64,000 bases of DNA from JAGPCK01 sp041675505 (GTDB lineage: Bacteria > Bacteroidota > Bacteroidia > UKL13-3): the NCBI GenBank assembly GCA_041675505.1, contig JBAYTR010000005.1:186001-250000 (forward strand). Reading direction: 5' to 3'. The notes beneath the pieces were generated by a model, which ran no database searches, was not told the origin of the DNA, and was given only the letters and a program-made list of their open reading frames with translations. The position numbers were made by a program, and so were the translations under genes. Shown here piece after piece: positions 51,723 through 61,100 of the stretch; within the stretch, counting starts at the first letter, position 1, and each line of letters begins with the position of its first letter.

Positions 51723-52097
51723 TTATTTATGAGAGTCGGCTAATGGGTTATCAAACATATCGCTTTGGTCTTCGGTGGTTCCGTCAAGGCATTTAAAATC
51801 TTTTTCTACCATCAGAAACAGTGATTGTCCATCGGGCAGGGGCATGTGGTTATCATAACCCACCCACTCTGTAGACGTCCATTCATCACTCATTTTTTCC
51901 GGCATAAAAACCGTTACGGTAGTTCCGTCAAATGTTGAGGAAAGATCTTTGCCATCACCACCACGTTGTAATTTGTACGTCAATGTATGTGTGCCGAAGT
52001 TGGTTTCTTCTTTCACTGTCCCTGTATTTTTAAACAGGTCAATTTCTGATTTGGTTAAGCGTAATCGAACGCTGTTTCCTTTGATGCGTATTTTCAT
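51723..52097 (-). CDS. DUF7009 protein, formate dehydrogenase-associated
   Basis: 124 residues, small and soluble, starting MKIRIKGNSVRLRLTKSEID, which matches DUF7009. The gene lies between fdhD and the NADH-binding subunit, overlapping the fdhD stop by 4 bp (ATGA). The linkage implies a role in formate dehydrogenase assembly or regulation; this is an inference and no function is established. Confidence 0.8.
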   Translation of the reverse strand: MKIRIKGNSVRLRLTKSEIDLFKNTGTVKEETNFGTHTLTYKLQRGGDGKDLSSTFDGTTVTVFMPEKMSDEWTSTEWVGYDNHMPLPDGQSLFLMVEKDFKCLDGTTEDQSDMFDNPLADSHK

Positions 52098-52942
52098 ACT
52101 TCTATTCTGTCGGGGCGGTTGTAGATGTTAAATCTGTTGTCTCTTAAAAAGCCAACCAAAGTTATATCAAATTCCTGAGAAAGTGCAACGGCCAGGCTGC
52201 TGGGAGCACCTACGGCACACACCACCTGAATGCCGGCCATAGCTGCCTTTTGTATCAGCTCAAAACTGGCCCTGCCGCTCAGAAGCAAAACGTGTTGGTG
52301 CAGGGGCACTGTTTTATTGCCCACGCAGGCTCCGATGAGTTTATCTAACGCGTTGTGCCGGCCAACATCTTCACGTAAGTTGATCAGTTGGCCGGTATGG
52401 TCAAAAAGTGCTGCGGCATGTATGCCTCCGGTGTGTTCAAACACGCTCTGTTGTTCACGTAAAAGTTGGGGAAGTTGTAAAATGAGCGAAGAAGCTACTG
52501 TAAATGAATTTCGGGGAGCGGTAAAGCGGCAAACGGTTTTAACCGATTCAATACTTTCCTTGCCACATACTCCGCAACTGCTGCTGGTGTAAAAGTTGCG
52601 CTGCAGTTGGTTGAAATCAATTTCTACATCAGGATGTAACTCCACCCGCACAATATTCTCCAGATTTTCGATGGTGTTTACCTCTGTACAATACTGAATT
52701 TTGAGTACCTGATCGGCTGATTTGATAATGCCTTCCGTAAATAAAAAACCTAAGGCGAGTTCAAAGTCGTTGCCCGGAGTGCGCATGGTAACTGAAATGC
52801 TTTTTTGCAAACGTTCATCGTGCGGACCAAATCCTAAGCGAATTTCTAAAGGTTCTTCGGCAGCAAGTAAGTCGACAGTTTTGTCGGTGTTGGTGCCGTT
52901 GACTTTGGTAATGTTTACATGTGCAACACTGGGCTTGGCCAT
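52094..52942 (-). CDS. fdhD: Formate dehydrogenase accessory sulfurtransferase FdhD
   Basis: 282 residues with the FdhD signature: PLEIRLGFG near residue 31, EGIIKSADQV, the cysteine loop SSSCGVCGKES (about residue 118, two catalytic Cys), then GGIHAAALFD, REDVGRHNALDKLIG and LSGRASFELIQKA. FdhD transfers sulfur to the molybdenum cofactor, a step needed for formate dehydrogenase activity. It is the first gene of the fdh operon. Confidence 0.96.
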   Translation of the reverse strand: MAKPSVAHVNITKVNGTNTDKTVDLLAAEEPLEIRLGFGPHDERLQKSISVTMRTPGNDFELALGFLFTEGIIKSADQVLKIQYCTEVNTIENLENIVRVELHPDVEIDFNQLQRNFYTSSSCGVCGKESIESVKTVCRFTAPRNSFTVASSLILQLPQLLREQQSVFEHTGGIHAAALFDHTGQLINLREDVGRHNALDKLIGACVGNKTVPLHQHVLLLSGRASFELIQKAAMAGIQVVCAVGAPSSLAVALSQEFDITLVGFLRDNRFNIYNRPDRIEV

Positions 52943-52999
52943 GCGGGAGAATTTGTAGTCAAATATCGTATTTAATCCCGAGAAGCGAAACCTATATAA

Positions 53000-53031
53000 A
53001 AAAGAAAACCCTTCAGTTACGAAGGGTTTTC
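53000..53031 (-). terminator. Rho-independent terminator of the CHRD gene
   Basis: An 11-bp perfect stem (GAAAACCCTTC and GAAGGGTTTTC) with a 6-nt loop is followed on the minus strand by TTTTTTATA. Confidence 0.85.
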
Positions 53032-53054
53032 AAATGAATGGGGAACAAAAATTT

Positions 53055-54890
53055 TTACTTCAGCATTTTGTTGCTTTCCAATATTGTTCCGTTGGCATCT
53101 TGGATGATAAGAATATAAAAACCTTTTGCCAGTGAAGAGAGTGAAAGAGTAGAAGCTACAGAAGTGATTTCCTGTTTAGCTACTTCAGAGCCATTGATAT
53201 TGAGAAGCGTTGCTGTTACAGGGTTTCCGGTTGTATTTTCAACGGTAATAAACTCGTTGAACGGATTAGGAAAACTTCTGATAAATGCATTTTCTTTTGC
53301 TTCATTGATACCGCTTGGCATGCTTGTTTCAGAAGAGATGCGGTAATTTCTCATCCACTGACCACGTACTTCTCCGTTGGGGAATGCAGCAGTGTGTATG
53401 TTTACATACAAGCTGTCATTTGTGCGCAGCGGAATAGAGTTGGCATTACCGAAAGGAGCCCAATACGCATATGCTCCATTATTCATAAAGTTACTTCCGA
53501 TATCATACACCACGCCACCTGATTGTCCTTTTACCGCCTTGTGAAAATGAGCGGCTGTGATGGCTCCGGTTAAATTATCAATGGCAATCATGTAGTGCAG
53601 GTTGTTGCGTGCACGGTCATACGTAGCCACACCTGCACCCATGCCCATAGCATTGGTAGAAGCCTGCTGTCCGTCCAGTTCAAGAATAAATCCTTCGCGG
53701 GCCAAACGTGTTACGTTGCCTCTTAACTCTCCGTTGCCATTGGCGCTGGTGTGAATTACGAGGTAAATATTGCCTTCCAATAATTGACTCAGTAAAGCAG
53801 ATGTAAGTGGTTCAGTACCGTCTGTTGACGACCATGTGCCGCTTATTCTGTTACCGTTAATGGTTAAACCTTTTACAACAGGACCGCTGGCAGTTGGTGC
53901 AGCATTGTGAAAATGTGCAGCAGTGGCAGCAGAGCTAAGGTTGTCAAAAACAAAATCGAAAGTCAGTTGAGTGAAATCGTTACTGAGGGAGAGGTTACCC
54001 ACTGCCCAGCCATTGGATGGTGTACCGATTGAACCTCCGCCTGAGATGATTTGTGCTGTGTTGGCTACAGCATCAAAGCGTATGTCGTTACCGGCCACCT
54101 GACCTCTGATTTCGCCATTCGGATTAGCCGCAGTATGCACGTTTACATACACCTGATTCAGGCTCATGTATTTCATCAGGGTGTCGCGCTCAGCGGCAGT
54201 AATCATTCTGCCTCCGGAGAGACTCATGCTATCGGTACGGATAAATTCATCCAGCCCTAGCAACACTCCACCTGATTGCAACAAGGCTCCTTTGTGTAAA
54301 TGCACTGCAGTAATTTTTCCGGATAACCCGGCTGTTTGCAGGTTAAGCCACATCGAATCCATTTTCTGATTGATGCCCATGTTAAGCACTCCTCTGGCAG
54401 TTACCAATACATTGCCGGCCTGCAAACCATCCAGTGAAGCACCCATTCCGTAGTCGCGCTCCAGCATGATTTGACCGCGGATTTCTCCGTTAGGGTTAGC
54501 CGTGGTGTGTACATTCAGGTAAAGCATATCAATCATCAAATCATTCCAGATGTTTGTTAAACCGGTGCCTGTAATAAATGTACGTACTACATTTTTATTC
54601 AGTTTAGGACCTAAATCAAGTACTACGTTTCCGTTGGTACCTTTCGCTCCTTTATGAATGTGAATACCGGTAATGTTGTTGCCTAAACCGGTTACGGCAA
54701 TGTTTACCCAAAGGGTATCGCGGGTACTGTTGAGCATCATCGCACCCACACCTGATGCAGTTGTGCTAACAGCGGGAACTTCATTGGCTCCTGATAATTT
54801 AGCAGCAAATGTTAAACGGTTGCTTAAGTGATCGGCTTGTGCACTTACCAGCGCACATACACCTAACATAGTTGTAATTAATTTTCTCAT
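53055..54890 (-). CDS. CHRD-domain surface protein with Type IX type A sorting domain
   Basis: 611 residues. A signal peptide (cleavage after AQA, residue 19) is followed by four CHRD repeats, each about 125 residues and ending with an NPNGEIRGQ-type motif (NPNGEIRGQI, NPNGEIRGQV, NGNGELRGNV, FPNGEVRGQW) preceded by a VNVHT/VIHTS strand. The C-terminal 80 residues are a type A sorting domain (SFPNPFNEFITVENTTGNPV, then a GFYILIIQD strand). So it is a Type IX-exported surface protein. CHRD function is unknown. It follows the anti-sigma/sigma pair by 63 bp and may be part of their regulon. Confidence 0.88.
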   Translation of the reverse strand: MRKLITTMLGVCALVSAQADHLSNRLTFAAKLSGANEVPAVSTTASGVGAMMLNSTRDTLWVNIAVTGLGNNITGIHIHKGAKGTNGNVVLDLGPKLNKNVVRTFITGTGLTNIWNDLMIDMLYLNVHTTANPNGEIRGQIMLERDYGMGASLDGLQAGNVLVTARGVLNMGINQKMDSMWLNLQTAGLSGKITAVHLHKGALLQSGGVLLGLDEFIRTDSMSLSGGRMITAAERDTLMKYMSLNQVYVNVHTAANPNGEIRGQVAGNDIRFDAVANTAQIISGGGSIGTPSNGWAVGNLSLSNDFTQLTFDFVFDNLSSAATAAHFHNAAPTASGPVVKGLTINGNRISGTWSSTDGTEPLTSALLSQLLEGNIYLVIHTSANGNGELRGNVTRLAREGFILELDGQQASTNAMGMGAGVATYDRARNNLHYMIAIDNLTGAITAAHFHKAVKGQSGGVVYDIGSNFMNNGAYAYWAPFGNANSIPLRTNDSLYVNIHTAAFPNGEVRGQWMRNYRISSETSMPSGINEAKENAFIRSFPNPFNEFITVENTTGNPVTATLLNINGSEVAKQEITSVASTLSLSSLAKGFYILIIQDANGTILESNKMLK

Positions 54891-54953
54891 ACAATTTATT
54901 TTTTTGATTGTACGAGTATATACGGGTGAATTTCCGGAGCGGATTGAAAGAAA

Positions 54954-55754
54954 TTAAATATTTCCGATTACGGTGAGTTTTTCCAGCGTAGGAGTGGGGC
55001 TTCCACCGCGCTTCTCCAGCGTTACAGCAAAGGTTTGAGCAGCATCTACATTTTTAACTTTTTGTAACGTATCGCTATTTAATTCAAAAACTCCGGCATC
55101 TACAGGTTTGCCATCAACCAGTGCCCACAATTGATACTGCTCACCTTCAGCAGGAGCAGGGAGATTTTTAACGTTTACAAAAGCTTCCTTGGTTAGAGGG
55201 TTCCAGTACACAATGGCCATAGCATCTGGTGATGCGGGCATGCCTTTCATAGCCACCATTTTGATGTCAGGATTTTTGAGGATACTCATCTCCTCTGACA
55301 ACTTGTTACTGTTTAAGCTGGCTTTTTCCAGTTGGTCACTCAGCAAATTTTGTTGTGAAGTGAGTTGTGCTATCTCGTTTCTGGAATTGGTGTATTGTGT
55401 TTTATAATAATACGTAAGTGCTGAACTTACCAGTAATAAAGTAAAAGAAGCAGCAACCGCATATTGATAATTTCTTATAATGCGCATCAATTGCTGATTT
55501 GTATTGGCAGATGTTTGTTTTTGGCCGGGAGTAAATTCAATCTGAGACTTTATCTTTTCTTTTAAATGCGCAGGAGGGGTGATAGCGTTTGCCTGAGCAA
55601 AAGTTTCTAAACTTACTTGTATTTGCTCATACTCCTGCTGAAGAACGGGGTGTTTCCTGAGCATAGCTTCCACCTCCGCCTGCTCGGCCGGTGGCAAAAC
55701 GCCCATGGCGTAAAGCTCAATAATTCCACTCGATATGTATTCTTCTATGTTCAT
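54954..55754 (-). CDS. RskA-like anti-sigma factor
   Basis: 266 residues. The N-terminal cytosolic ASD-like domain (about 1-80, MNIEEYISSGIIELYAMGVL) is followed by one membrane helix (about 95-115) and a coiled-coil stretch, then a periplasmic RskA domain with MPASPDAMAIVYWNPLTKEA and EGEQYQLWALVDGKPV. It is translationally coupled to the ECF sigma gene (4-bp overlap) and should sequester that sigma factor in response to an envelope signal. Confidence 0.9.
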   Translation of the reverse strand: MNIEEYISSGIIELYAMGVLPPAEQAEVEAMLRKHPVLQQEYEQIQVSLETFAQANAITPPAHLKEKIKSQIEFTPGQKQTSANTNQQLMRIIRNYQYAVAASFTLLLVSSALTYYYKTQYTNSRNEIAQLTSQQNLLSDQLEKASLNSNKLSEEMSILKNPDIKMVAMKGMPASPDAMAIVYWNPLTKEAFVNVKNLPAPAEGEQYQLWALVDGKPVDAGVFELNSDTLQKVKNVDAAQTFAVTLEKRGGSPTPTLEKLTVIGNI

Positions 55755-56317
55755 CTGTTCCCTGCTGCGGAGGTTGCAAATATATTTCTTAGTGCGTTTA
55801 TTCCTGACCGTGCACGTGTTTTAACTGTACCTAGCGGTATATTGTATTCATCAGCAATTTCTGATTGGGTATAGCCTTTAAAGTACATCAGTTCTATTAT
55901 GTGTCGTATATCATCGGGAAGTTTTTCTACCAGTTTTTTTACACCTATCAGTTCAGGATTAAAAGAGGAACTAACTTCTTGGTCAACGATATTTACGGAA
56001 TCTTCTATGTTTTGGTTTTTAAGGGTATTGGAATAATCCTTAGAGCGTAATTTATCAATGCACAGGTTACGCGTAAGATTTATCATCCAGGTAAATAAGC
56101 GGCCTTTGGAGGCATCGTATTGGGAAATATTGTTCCAGATTTTCACAAATGCTTCTTGGGTAATGTCTTCGGCTAACTCAGTATTTTCAACCACTTTCAT
56201 TACCACACCATAGATAGCAGCCGAGTAGTTATTGTACAAAACATTAAAGCCGGCTTCAGATTTCTCTTTAAGCAGGCTGATTAATTCGTGTTCTTCTATG
56301 GCAATGTGTCTACCCAA
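55751..56317 (-). CDS. ECF RNA polymerase sigma factor
   Basis: 188 residues. Region 2 is clear (about 20-90: LYNNYSAAIYGVV, AEDITQEAFVKIWNNISQYD, SKGRLFTWMINLTRNLCIDKLRSK) and region 4 near residues 130-180 (DDIRHIIELMYFKGYTQSEIADEYNIPLG, ending VKTRARSGINALR). The start is TTG 56317; upstream in the same frame comes only the rarA stop. It precedes its anti-sigma factor with a 4-bp overlap. Confidence 0.92.
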   Translation of the reverse strand: MGRHIAIEEHELISLLKEKSEAGFNVLYNNYSAAIYGVVMKVVENTELAEDITQEAFVKIWNNISQYDASKGRLFTWMINLTRNLCIDKLRSKDYSNTLKNQNIEDSVNIVDQEVSSSFNPELIGVKKLVEKLPDDIRHIIELMYFKGYTQSEIADEYNIPLGTVKTRARSGINALRNIFATSAAGNR

Positions 56318-56341
56318 CGGTGTAAAAATAGAATCTTTCGG

Positions 56342-57616
56342 CTAATATTTATATTTTTCTTTCCATAATTTTTTAAGGTACTGCCTCATTCCATTCTCCC
56401 GCAGATTGTTGTTGGGCTCAAAAAACTTTGTTCCGACTATACGTTCAGGTAAAAACTCCAAATCCACAAAATTGTTTTCAAAGGAATGAGCATACTGGTA
56501 GTTTTTGCCGTAGTCAAGCTCTTTCATCAATTTAGTAGGAGCATTGCGCAAGTGCAGCGGAACCTGCAAATCACCTGTTTTTCTTACTGTGCTCAAAGCC
56601 TCGTCAATTGCCAGGTAGGAAGCATTGCTTTTGGCACTGCATGCCAGATAAACAGCCGTTTGAGAAAGTAGAATTCGTGCCTCAGGCATACCGATAATGT
56701 TGATGGCCTGAAAACAATTATTAGCCAGCAGTAAGGCATTGGGATTGGCATTGCCAATGTCTTCTGAAGCAAGTATGAGCATTCTGCGGGCAATAAATTT
56801 TATATCTTCACCACCATCTAACATACGGGCCAGCCAATATACTGCTGCGTTGGGGTCACTGCCCCGCATAGATTTGATAAATGCAGAGATGATGTCGTAA
56901 TGTTGTTCCCCTTTTTTATCATACAGGGCCATTTTCTTTTGCAGTCGCCCGGTTACATTTTCATTGGAGATAATCACATCTTCATCAGCTCCGAAAGTTC
57001 CCACCAAAAGTTCGAGCAGATTGAGCAGTTTACGTGCATCACCACCGGAGAAATAAATGAGGGCATCTGTTTGTTGTATGCTTATTTTTCGCTTAGCCAG
57101 CAACTCGTCTTTTTCAATGGCTTGCTGTAAAATATGATCGAGTTCTTCTTTCGATAATTCTTTCAGAATGTACACGTGAGAGCGGGAGAGGAGCGCTGAG
57201 TTCACCTCAAAAGAAGGATTTTCTGTAGTGGCACCAATAAGTTGAATGACTCCTTTTTCAACGGCACCCAATAAGGCATCCTGCTGGTTCTTATTAAAGC
57301 GGTGAATTTCATCAATGAACAAAACCGACTTGCCTTCATTTTTTGATTTTTCAATTACCTGACGCAGTTCCTGTACTCCTGAACTGATGGCACTGAGCAT
57401 GTGAATGGGCAACCCCTGTGATTGTGCAATAAGGTAGGAGAGGGTAGTTTTTCCAACACCCGGTGGCCCCCAAAAAATAATGGAGCCGGTATTTTTTTGT
57501 TCAATAGATTGCCGCAACAAGGCCTTCTCGTCCAGCAAATGTTTCTGGCCTATAAAGTCAGACAGCGTGCGGGGGCGCATACGTTCTGCCAAGGGAATAA
57601 GGGTAGCCTGATTCAT
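56342..57616 (-). CDS. rarA: Replication-associated recombination protein A (RarA/MgsA)
   Basis: 424 residues, a clamp-loader-like AAA+ ATPase. Motifs: MRPRTLSDFIGQKHLL (about 13-28), Walker A GPPGVGKTT (about 50-58), Walker B FIDEIHRFNKNQQDALLGAVE (about 99-119), sensor ATTENPSFEVN and the C-terminal GSDPNAAVYWLARML. It acts at stalled replication forks. Its ATG overlaps the thioesterase stop by 4 bp, so the two are co-transcribed. Confidence 0.96.
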   Translation of the reverse strand: MNQATLIPLAERMRPRTLSDFIGQKHLLDEKALLRQSIEQKNTGSIIFWGPPGVGKTTLSYLIAQSQGLPIHMLSAISSGVQELRQVIEKSKNEGKSVLFIDEIHRFNKNQQDALLGAVEKGVIQLIGATTENPSFEVNSALLSRSHVYILKELSKEELDHILQQAIEKDELLAKRKISIQQTDALIYFSGGDARKLLNLLELLVGTFGADEDVIISNENVTGRLQKKMALYDKKGEQHYDIISAFIKSMRGSDPNAAVYWLARMLDGGEDIKFIARRMLILASEDIGNANPNALLLANNCFQAINIIGMPEARILLSQTAVYLACSAKSNASYLAIDEALSTVRKTGDLQVPLHLRNAPTKLMKELDYGKNYQYAHSFENNFVDLEFLPERIVGTKFFEPNNNLRENGMRQYLKKLWKEKYKY

Positions 57617-58053
57617 GCGTTGTTCATTAACTGTTCACATTTTTCACGAAAGGAAATGGGGACGCTTTTTACTTTACGCTCAGTGTAATCAAAACATACC
57701 ATACCCGTTTTGGCAAGGGCACATTCTTTCTGCTGTGTAAGGTTGAACAAGCGGTAGTAAATTTCAAAACCTGCACGTGTAAATTCTCCTACACTAATGT
57801 GCACTTCAATCAAGTCCTTATGAAATGCTTCTGATTGATATATCACGGCCGTATCAGCCTGAATAACACTTACACCTTCAATATCACTTTCGCTAAAGCC
57901 CAGCCATTCAAAAAAACGCACACGGGTTTCGTGCATAAATCCCAGTACTTTATCATTGCCTAAATGCTTACCGTAATTGATATCGGTTATAGCAACAGGC
58001 AAGGTGAATTTGAATATACTTTTTTGTGGTAACTGAAGTTGTACTCTGGCCAT
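57613..58053 (-). CDS. Acyl-CoA thioesterase (4-hydroxybenzoyl-CoA thioesterase family)
   Basis: 146 residues, a hotdog-fold protein of the YbgC/FadM type. The N-terminal catalytic strand region ITDINYGKHLGNDKVLGFMHE carries the conserved Asp-containing segment, and EVHISVGEFTRAGFEIYYRL follows. It hydrolyses short or medium-chain acyl-CoA or acyl-ACP; the substrate is unknown. It precedes rarA with a 4-bp overlap. Confidence 0.88.
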   Translation of the reverse strand: MARVQLQLPQKSIFKFTLPVAITDINYGKHLGNDKVLGFMHETRVRFFEWLGFSESDIEGVSVIQADTAVIYQSEAFHKDLIEVHISVGEFTRAGFEIYYRLFNLTQQKECALAKTGMVCFDYTERKVKSVPISFREKCEQLMNNA

Positions 58054-58057
58054 CGGG

Positions 58058-58065
58058 CAAATTTA
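58058..58065 (-). promoter_or_regulatory. Putative -7 box of the thioesterase-rarA operon
   Basis: TAAATTTG on the minus strand, 4 bp from the thioesterase ATG, matches TAnnTTTG. No -33 match, so it is a tentative call. Confidence 0.35.
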
Positions 58066-58161
58066 TCAGAATAACTTTGTTTTGAGGGGGAGTTTTGAAC
58101 ATTATTTCAGACAATTAGCCTTGTGGGAATCAGTTTTTTCTGTATATTCACCCGTTAATTC

Positions 58162-61100
58162 ATGAGATTTTCGGTCAGGATATTTACACTAACGATGTGC
58201 CTGTTGTGCCTGTGGCTTGTTCCAAAGGTTGCTAAGGCGCAGTGTTCAGGTATTGACTTTACCGCAAACGTTACTACAGCCTGCGCTCCGGCCCTTATCA
58301 CCTTTGTTACTACAGGAGCCCCCCCTAATGCTACTTTTGAATGGAAGTTTGGTACATCTACCGTTTCAGGAACAGATACCATAGATTATTTTTTCACTAA
58401 AAGAGGTGTATTCCTCGTATCAGTAGATATAATTATTCCCGCTGTAGGCACTTGTACGGTAAGTAAATCCAACTACATCACCATCAACATGCCCGACACT
58501 CCCGCTTTGGTGGTGAACAAGCCCCTGGTATGTAACGCTCCGGATACGGTAAAGTTAAGAAATACCCGCACAGGCTATTCCAGAGTGGATTGGATTGTTG
58601 AAGGCAATAATCTTTTGGATAAGGGAGATTCCATTGCTTACCTCTTTCGCTTACCCGGAATAAAAAATATTGGCATGAGGGTGTATGATCAATTTGGTTG
58701 CAGCATGTTGCATCAATTTGATTCAGCGGTAAAGGTTTATTACCCGCCCAACATCACCATCCTTCCTAACAAGATGGGAGGTTGCAGACCATTACGTGTA
58801 AACTTCAGCTCCAATATTCAGGCTACGGGACGCACCATTACCAGCTACCAGTGGCAGTTTCCCGGTGCTTCGCCAACAAGTTCAACGGTACCCAACCCCA
58901 GCGGAATTGTATATGCCAACAGCGGCAACTATAATGTTTCGCTCACTATTACTACTGCCGATGGTTGTACCTATATCCGTTCTCAACAGTTTAACTTTTT
59001 TGCTGTAGATAGTCTTATTCCTGAATTTACCTCCTCTGATACGGTTTCTTGTGCCAGTGAACTTATCTACTTTAAAAACACTTCAGTTAAAAGCCAGTTT
59101 CCCGGTGATTTCTTTTGGTTCTTTTCACAGGGCGATTTGGCAACCGATACCACCAAGCAAAAAGATTCATTGGGAATTATATCAACTATTCCGGGACTTT
59201 ACACTATTGAACTCAGGCATCTCTATCAGGGCTGCCTTACTATAATGAAAAAAGTGAATGTTTACAGAGCCATTGAAACAGGAAATAACTTCTCCTCTAA
59301 AAATAACCTGTCCTGTCTGGTTCCTCACACAGTGAAATTTGAAAATACCTCCTTTTCTACAGTGGGTAAGGTGATAAAATGGAAGTTTTATGATGTAAAC
59401 GGTACTACGGTTTTAGACTCGTCAACGCAACTTAATCCGCAATTTACGTATACCAAAGAAGGGAATTTTAATGTAGAGCTGATTACTGATGTACTGGGTA
59501 AATGCAAGCACTCCTACAAACAGTTCGACTTTGTGAAAATTAAAAAACCCAAAGCCAAACTCAATTACAATAAAGGAGTTTGTTTGGGCGAAGAAGTAAC
59601 GATAAATGATGGTACAGATCCTTTTACATCAGATACACTTAAATACAAATGGTTTTTGTGGAACAGAGACAGCACTGCTTTATTGAAAACCGATACCAAC
59701 AGTTCCATACAATACAAGTACACTGATACCGGATACTATGATTTGTCTTTTATTATTTATACTAAAACATGTTCTGACACGCTAAGAAGAGATTCTGCAA
59801 TACGGGTATATAAAATTAAAGCAGATGTGTTTCCATTTAACGCGCCTTATTGTCCGGGTATACCTGTTACGCTCAGGCAAAAGACGTATCCCGCAGGGTT
59901 GTTTAACGGCAATGAGTGGATTTTTAAATTGAGTACCGATACCAATGTGAAAGTACAATGTTCGGGGTGTACAACCTTAGCCTTTTATCAGCCGGGTGTT
60001 TACAATCTCAAATATATAGCTACCAATAACGGACAATGCGGTGATACGTTAAACCTGCCCAATGCAGTGAAGATAGGGTCGGCAGAAGTGGATGTAAAGT
60101 TTGATCAGGTGACCGGTTGCCTTCCTTTTGTAACCAAGGCCAGAGCCAGAACACTTGCCAATTTCCACTACTTTAAACCTAACGACTCTACTATCCGCTA
60201 TAATTGGACAATATACCAGAATGATAGTGCTATAACTGATACCACTATTGCCAAATGTACATCCAAAGATTCTGTGATTACCATTTCCGTTTTTGTGCCG
60301 GGTAAATATGATATAGGGCTGGTGATAACCAATTCTGATAATTGCAACAAGGCCTATTTCTTCAGCAAGGTGCTGGATTTAGAACAACAAACAATCTTTT
60401 CAATACAAGATACTGTTTGCCGTGGTATATCGCAAATTGCTTCCAACAGTTCATACGGTTCATATGTCAGTTACCGTTGGATGACAGATAAACCCACTGT
60501 TGACTTTTCCCCGTCAGATACCATTAAATCACCTCAACTCAATTTTGTTGATACCGGATATACACGCATTGTTTTGGAAGCCAAACACCCTACAGGATGC
60601 TTTGAGTACGATACAGGGTATGTGTATGTAAACAGTTTGTACCTGAACGTTACCTCTGTTGACACATTCAAAAAATGTGCTCCTGCATTGGTAAACTTTA
60701 AAGTTTTTGGCTCCCCGGGAACAGTCTACTATTGGAATTTCGGAGATGGGGATACCTTGCAAACAGAAGGCACAGATATTTTTCATTTGTATAAAAACAA
60801 CTCAGGCTCTGCCACTGACGGGTTTGATGTAACCGTAAGAGGTATCAATACCTCCGGTTGCGAAAGCTTTTTCTCTAAACCCGATATGATAAAGGTGCAG
60901 GGACCTGTGCCTAAATTCAGTGTTTTGCAAACGGTGGGTTGCGAGCCTTTGCAGGTAACGTTCATCAATGAATCAGTTAATCTTCAAGGGGTATATTTTG
61001 ATTACGGTGACGGCTCGCCCATTGATTCTGCGGGGGTGAATAATCACATCTACACCATACGTAACAGAGCTAATGAAACAGAGTACATACGACCGCGTAT

